Of a stretch of DNA of 12,409 nt, positions 6,769 through 12,409 are shown piece after piece. Made by a program: the position numbers and the translations under genes. Under the pieces are notes generated by a model. The model did not search any database. It had not been told where the DNA came from and worked only from the letters and a program-made list of their open reading frames with translations. Source of the DNA: Actinomycetota bacterium (GTDB lineage: Bacteria > Actinomycetota > Actinomycetes > S36-B12 > UBA5976); NCBI GenBank assembly GCA_947373075.1, contig CANBWF010000034.1:1-12409 (forward strand), in the 5' to 3' direction. Position 1 is the stretch's first letter. Each line of letters opens with the position of its first letter.

Positions 6769-9054
6769 ATGCGTTGGAGAAGAGTTGGAAGTTTCTGCAT
6801 CGTTGCTGCGATTTGCTCGACAATGCTTACTGCGAATGTGGTGCGATCTGCTGAATTAGCAACATTTCATTCAATTTACTCAGCGAACTTAACTGGTTCG
6901 TTTACCTTGACTGGCAATACCAATCAAACCTGCTCGACAGTACTTGGTGATAATTCGTCTAGCTGCGCAGATTCACGAAATTTCAGTGGCCCAATGAGCA
7001 ATTTAAATAATGACGCACATGTGATGCGAAATACTGAAATGGCAATGGGCAACATCGACTCGAAAGAAATTTTCAATTCTTCAGCTAATGAAATTTCAGT
7101 GCTAAGTGGATCAACAATCAGTAAGGCAGTTCTATTTTGGTTTGGCACGCTTGAAGTTCCAGAGGTGAATGAATTTGGGGTACCGCCGATTGATCCTGCA
7201 AAGCGTGGGACAGTTTTGTTTGTCGGACCTAAGGACGATTGTTCGGGCGCCGACATTGTTAATTGTGAAGTCGATGGAACTGTTTCAACTGAATCACTGG
7301 GGGCGGGACAAAATGGTTTCTATGTAGCCCATGCGGACGTTACTGACAAGATTGCTGCAGAATTTTCGCAAGACTGGACTACAAAATCGCAGCAAAGATC
7401 GGGTAGCTATTCAGTAGGCAATATTCAAGGAGCACAAGGAATAGGGACAAGTGCCGGTTGGTCCTTATTGATTGTTTACGCTAACGCCAATGAAGACCTT
7501 CGCCATGTAGAAATTAAATCTGGCTTGGCTTTGGTTGCGCCTCGTTCAGCACACAACTTTGAATTCACAGGTTTTGATTCGCCACTGACAGGTGACATCA
7601 ATTCGTTAGTCGGATTCGTTGGAGTGGATGGGGATGCCGGCACTAGTGGTGATTCATTAACTGTGCGCGGAACTTCAGGGTCAACCTTGGCATCCAATTT
7701 CATAAACCCAAGTAATAATGTTTTGAATAGCTCAATTTCAGTAGATGGCACTAGAAGCGCATATCTGACTGGAGAAAGTGTCGGCAGATCAAAGAACACG
7801 TTTGGCACTGAGGCAGATCGATTCACGGTTACGAATGCGATAGAGCATGGTGCAAATTCTGCCCGGCTGACATTTAACTCAACAGCAGATAGCTTCTATA
7901 TCGCTGGCGTTGCATTTGCTACCCCGCTGGGTAAGTCAGAATTGAAGATAACTAAATATATTTCTGGAATAACGCAAGGCGGGTTGGGTAGTAACACTGA
8001 AGTTACGGCCGGAGATACGTTGGAATACACAGTCGCGATGGACAATATCGGCGTAAATACCGCAACAAATGTAAGTCTGCACGATGATTTTGATGCAGTC
8101 CACCTAACTAATGTGCAAACGGCTAATGGCAACTGCGCGGTGGTTAGCAATCATTTAACTTGCACTAATTTGGGAAATCTCACACCAACAGCGTCGCCGA
8201 TCACTGTTGTAGTTACTGCTGAAGTAAAACCGGGAGCCGGCATCATCAGGAATTTTGCGATGGCAACCTACGGTGGCCATCAAGGCCCTTCTACTGCAAT
8301 CTCAAATGTGGTTATGGCTGCCTATGCAAAATTATCGACTGATTTGGCCCTGCAACTCAATTTCACAAAGCCATATGTGCAAGCTGGCAGTCCAGTGAAA
8401 TTGCAGGCTCGAATTATAAATTACGGACCGGAGCAGGACGATGCGCCAAAGTTACATTTAACGATTCCGGTGGGACTAACGCGAAGCTCGAAGCTACCAA
8501 ATGGATGTTCGCAGGTATCCCAGAAAATTACTTGCTCTGCATTAGGGCTTGGGATTTATGCGGGTGAATCATTGTTACCAGGCAAAAGTGTGCAACTAGA
8601 TTTAATTTTCTTAGCTGCAGCGGGTAAATCGAAATATCGTATCTATGGGGTAACCCAAACTGGAAAGTTATTCGCGGATCCTAACCTGTCAAATAATTTT
8701 GCCAAAACACTTGTCGGAATTAATCATCCGCCAGTAGCGCGAAAGATTTTCATCTCAACAACTACCGGGGCAAGTGCTATAACTGAGTCAATATCTGATT
8801 CGGTTTCTGACCCAGATTTGGACTCTTTACAGATCAAGCTGGGGGCTGTCCCAAGCGGTAGAGGAAGTTTGCGACTTGTTGGGTCGAATCTTGTCTACCT
8901 TGCAAATGAAACTTATGTAGGAACTTTTGTTGTTCCATATTTCTTAAGCGATGGTCGTGGGGGCAAGACAAGCTCAGTGATAACTGTGCAAGTACTTCCT
9001 AGGTCAGCAACTCCTGAGCATAAGTGCCGTGGTTTTGTTCGTACAGGTTGTTGA
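6769..9054 (+). CDS. Exported DUF11 / cadherin-like repeat protein
   Basis: The 761-aa protein has a signal peptide (hydrophobic 8-22, likely cleavage near Ala28). Residues 40-386 form a large beta-rich region like the N-terminal domain often found before DUF11 repeats, with ISKAVLFWFGTL (117-128) and GWSLLIVYAN (230-239) as core strands. Two DUF11-type sandwiches follow at about 387-504 (GDTLEYTVAMDNIG) and 520-652 (ending DPNLSNNFAKTLVG). A cadherin-like or VCBS-like domain spans 652-745, with HPPVA, DPDLD and LSDGRGG motifs. Ten of the twelve cysteines fall into five close pairs: 55/66, 158/166, 456/465, 580/589 and 753/761 (Cys10 and Cys15 lie in the signal peptide). No LPXTG or membrane anchor is visible; the protein ends on Cys761. 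AGGAGA at 6759-6764 supports the ATG. It may share the nlpC transcript, as no terminator is seen in the 113-nt gap. A surface adhesion or matrix role is inferred. Confidence 0.85.
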   Translation: MRWRRVGSFCIVAAICSTMLTANVVRSAELATFHSIYSANLTGSFTLTGNTNQTCSTVLGDNSSSCADSRNFSGPMSNLNNDAHVMRNTEMAMGNIDSKEIFNSSANEISVLSGSTISKAVLFWFGTLEVPEVNEFGVPPIDPAKRGTVLFVGPKDDCSGADIVNCEVDGTVSTESLGAGQNGFYVAHADVTDKIAAEFSQDWTTKSQQRSGSYSVGNIQGAQGIGTSAGWSLLIVYANANEDLRHVEIKSGLALVAPRSAHNFEFTGFDSPLTGDINSLVGFVGVDGDAGTSGDSLTVRGTSGSTLASNFINPSNNVLNSSISVDGTRSAYLTGESVGRSKNTFGTEADRFTVTNAIEHGANSARLTFNSTADSFYIAGVAFATPLGKSELKITKYISGITQGGLGSNTEVTAGDTLEYTVAMDNIGVNTATNVSLHDDFDAVHLTNVQTANGNCAVVSNHLTCTNLGNLTPTASPITVVVTAEVKPGAGIIRNFAMATYGGHQGPSTAISNVVMAAYAKLSTDLALQLNFTKPYVQAGSPVKLQARIINYGPEQDDAPKLHLTIPVGLTRSSKLPNGCSQVSQKITCSALGLGIYAGESLLPGKSVQLDLIFLAAAGKSKYRIYGVTQTGKLFADPNLSNNFAKTLVGINHPPVARKIFISTTTGASAITESISDSVSDPDLDSLQIKLGAVPSGRGSLRLVGSNLVYLANETYVGTFVVPYFLSDGRGGKTSSVITVQVLPRSATPEHKCRGFVRTGC

Positions 9055-9087
9055 CTCCTGCGTTGCTTAGTTCTATTTGGATATGGT

Positions 9088-9115
9088 CCAAGTGACTAAG
9101 TCATCAAGATCTTGG
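9088..9115. repeat. Adjacent short palindromes between convergent genes
   Basis: In the 69-bp gap between the DUF11 protein gene and galE, TGACTAAGTCA (9093-9103) and CAAGATCTTG (9105-9114) are each self-complementary, and CCAAG (9088-9092) can pair with CTTGG (9111-9115) around them. The place suits a bidirectional terminator, but stems are short and no U tract follows. Confidence 0.25.
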
Positions 9116-9123
9116 GTAGACAG

Positions 9124-10095
9124 TTAGTGCTGATGTTGCCAAGCGGACCAAGCACTTTCAACCATTTCCCGCAAGGTAAATCGGCTTGTCCAATTAAGCG
9201 CCTGGGCAGCAAGAGTTGCGTTAGCAACTAGAGACGGCGGATCGCCAGCGCGTCTTTCACTTAGTGTCGGCTGAATTTCCCGGCCGGTAACTTCCCGAAT
9301 GACTTCAATCACTTCAAGGACGCTTGTGCCTTTGCCGGTGCCTAAGTTGATTGCTTGGAAACTTGGGTCACTCGATGAAACTAGCTTCATCGCAGCGACG
9401 TGTGCCTCTGCCAAATCTTGCACATGTATGTAGTCACGAATACAAGTACCATCTGTGGTGGGGTAGTCGGTGCCAAAAACTTTAGGTTCGCTGCCAGCTT
9501 TGATTGCCTGCATCACGATAGGAATAAGATTCAGTGCGAACGTATCGCCAAGGTCATCAGCCGCTGCGCCAGCAACGTTGAAGTAGCGTAATGCAGCCAC
9601 TTTGAATTCATCTGAATTGACTAATGCATTAGCCATCCATTCGCCAGCAAGTTTGGTCGCACCGTAGGGGTTAATTGGGTTACAGGTCAGAGATTCTTGG
9701 ATTGTTTCAGACTCAGCTAAATCAGGTTGGCCATAAACTGCAGCGCTCGAACTAAATACTAAATTTTTAACATTGTGCTGCTGCATTGAAAATAACAAGT
9801 TTGTTAAGCCGCCAACATTTTCTTCCCAGTAGTAAAGAGGTCGCTCGACGGATTCGCCTACTTGCTTTCGCGCAGCTAAATGTACGACGCCAGAAATTTG
9901 ATGATCAATAAAAGTCTGTTCAACAGCTTTGTGATCTTTTAAATTGGCGGTAATCAGTGGAACTCCACCGGGTAACTTGGCAGCAACCCCGGTGCTTAAA
10001 TCATCAAGAACAACAACTTCATGCCCATCGGCAATAGCAGTACGCACAATATGAGCGCCGATGTAGCCAGCGCCACCAGTTATGAGCCAAGTCAT
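9124..10095 (-). CDS. galE: UDP-glucose 4-epimerase
   Basis: The 323-aa protein is an extended short-chain dehydrogenase that interconverts UDP-glucose and UDP-galactose in the cytosol. The NAD-binding GGAGYIG glycine motif is at residues 7-13, with Asp31-Asp32 of VVLDDLS after strand two. HLAARKQVGESVERP (72-86), FSSSAAVYG (114-122, catalytic Ser117) and the YxxxK pair Tyr144/Lys148 in NPYGATKLAGEW match GalE. LRYFNVAGA and the DGTCIRDYIHVQDLAEAH segment are GalE signatures. Length is slightly short of the 338-aa E. coli enzyme but complete to its C-terminal helix. The ATG has no obvious Shine-Dalgarno. UDP-galactose could feed the surface glycan exported by the nearby Wzm/Wzt pair, but a tRNA and another gene lie between them, so this link is inference. 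Specificity for UDP-GlcNAc or UDP-glucuronate cannot be fully excluded. Confidence 0.92.
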   Translation of the reverse strand: MTWLITGGAGYIGAHIVRTAIADGHEVVVLDDLSTGVAAKLPGGVPLITANLKDHKAVEQTFIDHQISGVVHLAARKQVGESVERPLYYWEENVGGLTNLLFSMQQHNVKNLVFSSSAAVYGQPDLAESETIQESLTCNPINPYGATKLAGEWMANALVNSDEFKVAALRYFNVAGAAADDLGDTFALNLIPIVMQAIKAGSEPKVFGTDYPTTDGTCIRDYIHVQDLAEAHVAAMKLVSSSDPSFQAINLGTGKGTSVLEVIEVIREVTGREIQPTLSERRAGDPPSLVANATLAAQALNWTSRFTLREMVESAWSAWQHQH

Positions 10096-10118
10096 GGTTC
10101 TATTGTTGTCGGTTGCAG

Positions 10119-10131
10119 TGGTCTAAGACCA
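10119..10131. repeat. Inverted repeat TGGTC-N3-GACCA upstream of galE
   Basis: A perfect 5-bp inverted repeat with a 3-bp centre lies 24 bp upstream of the galE start and 22 bp past the stop of the DUF5522 gene. It could be an operator or a weak hairpin. It is too short for a firm terminator call. Confidence 0.25.
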
Positions 10132-10153
10132 ATCAAGTGCCTAGATTTTTGAA

Positions 10154-10369
10154 CTAATCCTGTAGAAATGGGCAGTGACGACATCCAGTTTCACAGCAAA
10201 ATGTCCGTTCTTTAAGTTTGCTAACGGTGAAGACAAATGCGCCATTGCTTGGGTCAACATACCCTTCGGCGCCAGCCAAAACTGCCTGTTCGTGGGCTTC
10301 GATGATGGCTTGGAAATCAGCCCGCTGTGGTGAAAGCCGTGATGGATGTGGCAAGGGAATTTCTGACAT
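10154..10369 (-). CDS. Small DUF5522-type cysteine-rich protein
   Basis: The 71-aa product begins MSEIPLPHPSRLSP and ends with a CC-x3-C-x2-C cluster (Cys58, Cys59, Cys63, Cys66 in FCCETGCRHCPF). The HPxRLSP opening, the GYxDPxxGxFVFT middle (residues 36-48) and the cysteine cluster are what I recall of the DUF5522 family, whose function is unknown. Four cysteines so close suggest a bound metal or Fe-S site, though this is inference. The ATG at 10369 is chosen because the homologous block starts there. An in-frame GTG five codons upstream (10384) is possible, but a longer reading to 10495 would run through the tRNA gene and is rejected. No clear ribosome binding site is visible. The gene lies 96 bp downstream of tRNA-Arg on the same strand and may be cotranscribed with it. 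Confidence 0.8.
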   Translation of the reverse strand: MSEIPLPHPSRLSPQRADFQAIIEAHEQAVLAGAEGYVDPSNGAFVFTVSKLKERTFCCETGCRHCPFLQD

Positions 10370-10465
10370 CTTGGTTTCACTCACTTTTGTTAATTGGCCG
10401 GGACATTTCGAAGATACCTGCAGAATTAGAATCCTGCTAGTTGGCATCTTGATTGTGTAGTTGGG

Positions 10466-10538
10466 TGGCCCCGAGATGATTCGAACATCCGACACGCGGT
10501 TTAGGAAACCGCTGCTCTATCCCCTGAGCTACGGGGCC
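10466..10538 (-). tRNA. tRNA-Arg (anticodon CCU)
   Basis: The minus strand folds as a complete 73-nt cloverleaf: acceptor GGCCCCG/CGGGGCC, D stem GCTC/GAGC, anticodon stem GCGGT/ACCGC with loop TTCCTAA, variable region GTGTC, T stem GGATG/CATCT (one G-U) with loop TTCGAAT, and discriminator A. Anticodon CCT reads AGG codons. The 3' CCA is not encoded (CCC follows the discriminator). Confidence 0.97.
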
Positions 10539-10551
10539 AGGGCTTGTAGTA

Positions 10552-10557
10552 ATCCTA
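10552..10557 (-). promoter_or_regulatory. Candidate -10 box of tRNA-Arg
   Basis: TAGGAT on the minus strand lies 13 bases upstream of the mature tRNA 5' end and just after the wzt stop. The -35 region overlaps the wzt 3' end and shows no good hexamer. Confidence 0.3.
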
Positions 10558-10570
10558 TTGTTTGTTTTGA

Positions 10571-11431
10571 CTAGAAATCGTCGGTGGCAGCTGAGGATTT
10601 CTTGCCTACCTTCATGAAATCAAGGTATTCGTCAACAACTGTATTGGCATCGCCATGCATCATGAGATTTCCGTGGTCCAGCCAGATTGCATCGCTACAC
10701 AGATCTTTGATTGTGTTGGAACCGTGCGACACCACGACCATGGTGCGGGCCGTCTCCATCAGTTCGCGCATCTTCTTCTGCGCCTTAACTTTGAAACGAG
10801 CGTCACCAGCGGAGAGCGCTTCATCGATTAGCAAGATGTCTGGCTTCATGTGAACAGCCGCTGAGAACGCCAAGCGAGAAGCCATACCGGACGAATAAGT
10901 CTTAACCGGCATGTCGCGGAAATCCTCAATCTCGGCAAAAGCGATGATTTCATCAACTCGCTCTAAAACTTCATCTCGGGTCATGCCGGCAGCGAGTCCA
11001 GCAAGAAGCACATTCTCAGGTGCAGAAAGTGAACTGTTAAAGCCGGCAGCCAGAGACAAGAGCGCACTTACATCGCCGTTAACAACGATTTCACCCGAAG
11101 ACGGTGGCATGATGCCCGCAATTGCTCGTAGCAACGTAGATTTTCCGGCGCCATTATGGCCAACAACACCAAGAACTGTGCCGTGTGGAATTTCAAAACT
11201 GATGTTCTTGATTGCTTCAACAGTCTTCACAAGTTTTGTGCGACGCCCAAGACGAGACAGCGTTGACTTCAAAGTAGGAGTGGATTCAAAGCTGGTGCGG
11301 TAGGTGATGCTCAGCTCTTGAACTCTAATTGCGACGTCAGCAGTTTTCTCTTTTTCCAGAGCCCATGCCTTTCCCTTGCCATGTTGCTCGTCGTCTTCTA
11401 TTTCGTCTTCTATTTCATCAAATTCGGACAC
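10571..11431 (-). CDS. wzt: Polysaccharide ABC exporter, ATP-binding subunit (Wzt/TagH/RfbE type)
   Basis: This cytosolic ATPase drives export of a lipid-linked surface polysaccharide with the adjacent permease. With GTG at 11431 it has 286 aa. Walker A GHNGAGKS is at 91-98, signature YSSGM at 179-183, Walker B ILLIDE at 199-204 and the H-loop His at 236. Instead of a classic Q-loop the region reads LLSLAAGFNSSLSAPENV, as in polysaccharide exporters. There is no C-terminal carbohydrate-binding domain, so it resembles the short TagH/RfbE type. The first 25 or so residues before ADVAIRVQEL are very acidic and unlike the usual short N-terminus. A TTG at 11455 in frame would add eight residues but has no ribosome binding site; a GGGA just upstream favours the GTG. 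The start overlaps the permease gene by 14 bp, so translation is likely coupled. Confidence 0.9.
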   Translation of the reverse strand: MSEFDEIEDEIEDDEQHGKGKAWALEKEKTADVAIRVQELSITYRTSFESTPTLKSTLSRLGRRTKLVKTVEAIKNISFEIPHGTVLGVVGHNGAGKSTLLRAIAGIMPPSSGEIVVNGDVSALLSLAAGFNSSLSAPENVLLAGLAAGMTRDEVLERVDEIIAFAEIEDFRDMPVKTYSSGMASRLAFSAAVHMKPDILLIDEALSAGDARFKVKAQKKMRELMETARTMVVVSHGSNTIKDLCSDAIWLDHGNLMMHGDANTVVDEYLDFMKVGKKSSAATDDF

Positions 11432-12296
11432 TGAATTCCCGCTCTCGAGATACAAATATCAATACACCAGAAATAAATAACAGCGCAGTCCAAAACATAG
11501 CTGCATACCAGTACGCAGGAGTCGGCGGTTTGTTCGCGACTGATTCTTCAAAAATGCAGAGCAACCCGTAGACCGGATTGTAATTTTCAATTACAGCGAA
11601 GGCCTTGCCCTTTACGTCTTCTGGCATCCAGAGAATCGGCGAAATGTAGAGGCCAATTCGACTAATGAACGGTAAAAACGAACGCATGTCACGGAAATAA
11701 ACCTGCAAAGTAGCCAGCAGAGCTGCTAGTCCGAAAATGAAAATGGCTAGTAACAAAATTGCAGGAATTGCCCACAACATGTTCCAACCAATTTTTTTGT
11801 AACCAAGCTCAGCGGAATCTACGAATACAAGCCAGTAAATTGCGTAAATAATCAAAGTTGGCCAAAAACGCTTCATAGCGACAAGCGCTGCCGAGAATGG
11901 CAGAAGTAGACGCGGGAATGAACGGTTAGCAATTAGCTTGCCAAGTGAGACCACACTGGCCGCACCCATACCCATAGCGCTGGTGACTGTGTGATACGCA
12001 AACATGCCAGCGAGCAAATGAGCAACAAAGTCTGGACCATGCTTATGGTTGGTGGAAAGAATGATCACCAGCATGTAATAAATGCCAGCTTGGATCAACG
12101 GGTTCAGGACTAGCCAGAGTTGGCCAAATAAAGTCGTGGACTGCTGAGCACGTAACTGTGCGCGCGCCAATTCGTAGGCAAGTTCACGACGGGTCCACAT
12201 GTCTTTTGAATATTCGATTAGATTCGGCAGACCCGCTTTAAAGGGACGATGAACACGCGTCGGACCCTGTTTATCTCGCGTCAAATTTTCAGGCAC
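11418..12296 (-). CDS. wzm: Polysaccharide ABC exporter, permease subunit (Wzm/TagG type)
   Basis: The 292-aa protein is an ABC-2 type inner-membrane permease. A cytoplasmic amphipathic N-terminus (MWTRRELAYELARAQLRA, about 33-50) precedes some six hydrophobic segments at about 59-81, 92-116, 130-158, 171-195, 208-224 and 264-284. The stretch VYFRDMRSFLPFISRIGLYISPILW around residues 199-223, and NPVYGLL at 240-246, are typical of Wzm/TagG exporters of O-antigen, teichoic acid or galactan. The start is a GTG at 12296; an in-frame TAG four codons upstream excludes a longer protein. The gene overlaps wzt by 14 bp. Its start fits a leaderless mRNA. The transported glycan cannot be named from this window; galE nearby makes a galactose-containing polymer possible. 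Confidence 0.92.
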   Translation of the reverse strand: MPENLTRDKQGPTRVHRPFKAGLPNLIEYSKDMWTRRELAYELARAQLRAQQSTTLFGQLWLVLNPLIQAGIYYMLVIILSTNHKHGPDFVAHLLAGMFAYHTVTSAMGMGAASVVSLGKLIANRSFPRLLLPFSAALVAMKRFWPTLIIYAIYWLVFVDSAELGYKKIGWNMLWAIPAILLLAIFIFGLAALLATLQVYFRDMRSFLPFISRIGLYISPILWMPEDVKGKAFAVIENYNPVYGLLCIFEESVANKPPTPAYWYAAMFWTALLFISGVLIFVSREREFSVRI

Positions 12297-12302
12297 TGAC
12301 TC

Positions 12303-12308
12303 ATTCTA
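12303..12308 (-). promoter_or_regulatory. Candidate -10 element giving a leaderless wzm mRNA
   Basis: TAGAAT on the minus strand is separated by exactly six bases from the GTG start of wzm, matching TANNNT-N6-RTG. There is no room for a normal leader, and no good Shine-Dalgarno is present. No clear -35 is seen. Confidence 0.5.
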
Positions 12309-12402
12309 CCGAGCGTCGGGCCCTAAGGCGTTCATAGCGCGTGTGTTAGGGTTGGGAAGCAAATTCATTCGGCGAAATTACCGACTATCGGGAGACAAAT
12401 CC

Positions 12403-12409
12403 ATGGATT
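12403..12409 (+). CDS. Possible start of a divergent gene, cut by the window edge
   Basis: ATGGATT at the right edge follows GGGAGA (12390-12395) with a seven-base spacer, a good ribosome binding site. Only Met-Asp can be read, so no function can be proposed. It would be divergent from wzm, with about 106 bp between starts. TAGGGT at 12347-12352 could be its -10 box. Confidence 0.35.

Noticed and set aside
10370..10495. Longer N-terminus for the DUF5522 gene
   Set aside because: The extension runs through most of the 3' half of the tRNA-Arg gene and shows no family similarity.
10466..10538. Integrative element att site at tRNA-Arg
   Set aside because: No integrase gene and no duplicated tRNA 3' end is visible in the window.
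10584..11303. Plus-strand open frames opposite wzt
   Set aside because: They lie wholly antisense to intact ABC ATPase motifs and resemble no protein family.

Overview
The window looks like chromosomal DNA of an actinobacterium with moderate, not high, G+C. A c-di-AMP (ydaO/yuaA-class) riboswitch in front of an exported NlpC/P60 hydrolase is a typical actinobacterial arrangement, and a DUF5522 small protein, a short Wzm/Wzt pair and TANNNT-N6-RTG leaderless-type starts fit the same phylum. The modest G+C, the photolyase and the large exported beta-sandwich proteins suggest a freshwater planktonic lineage such as Nanopelagicales (acI), but that is inference.

Layout. Left edge to 3338 (+): the 3' part of a very large exported protein of repeated carboxypeptidase-regulatory-like domains, truncated by the window edge. 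It converges with no intergenic base on pdxH (PNP/PMP oxidase, -), and a long terminator-like hairpin for the + transcript lies inside the pdxH 3' end. pdxH follows phrB (DNA photolyase, -) in a two-gene unit. From about 5696 a + transcript begins with a c-di-AMP riboswitch leader, then an NlpC/P60 endopeptidase (5900-6655) and, 113 nt later, an exported DUF11/cadherin-like protein (6769-9054). The right third is all on the minus strand: wzm and wzt (polysaccharide ABC exporter, overlapping genes), a tRNA-Arg(CCU), a DUF5522 gene and galE. At the right edge a ribosome binding site and ATG suggest the start of a divergent + gene.

Theme. Most of the window serves the cell envelope: two large surface or secreted proteins, a peptidoglycan hydrolase under probable c-di-AMP control, a UDP-galactose epimerase and a glycan exporter. 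phrB and pdxH are housekeeping genes for light damage repair and vitamin B6 metabolism. The most interesting regulatory detail is in the riboswitch leader: a hairpin loop is exactly complementary to the Shine-Dalgarno of the hydrolase gene, and a small upstream hairpin shares bases with the putative closing stem, so two mutually exclusive folds can be drawn.
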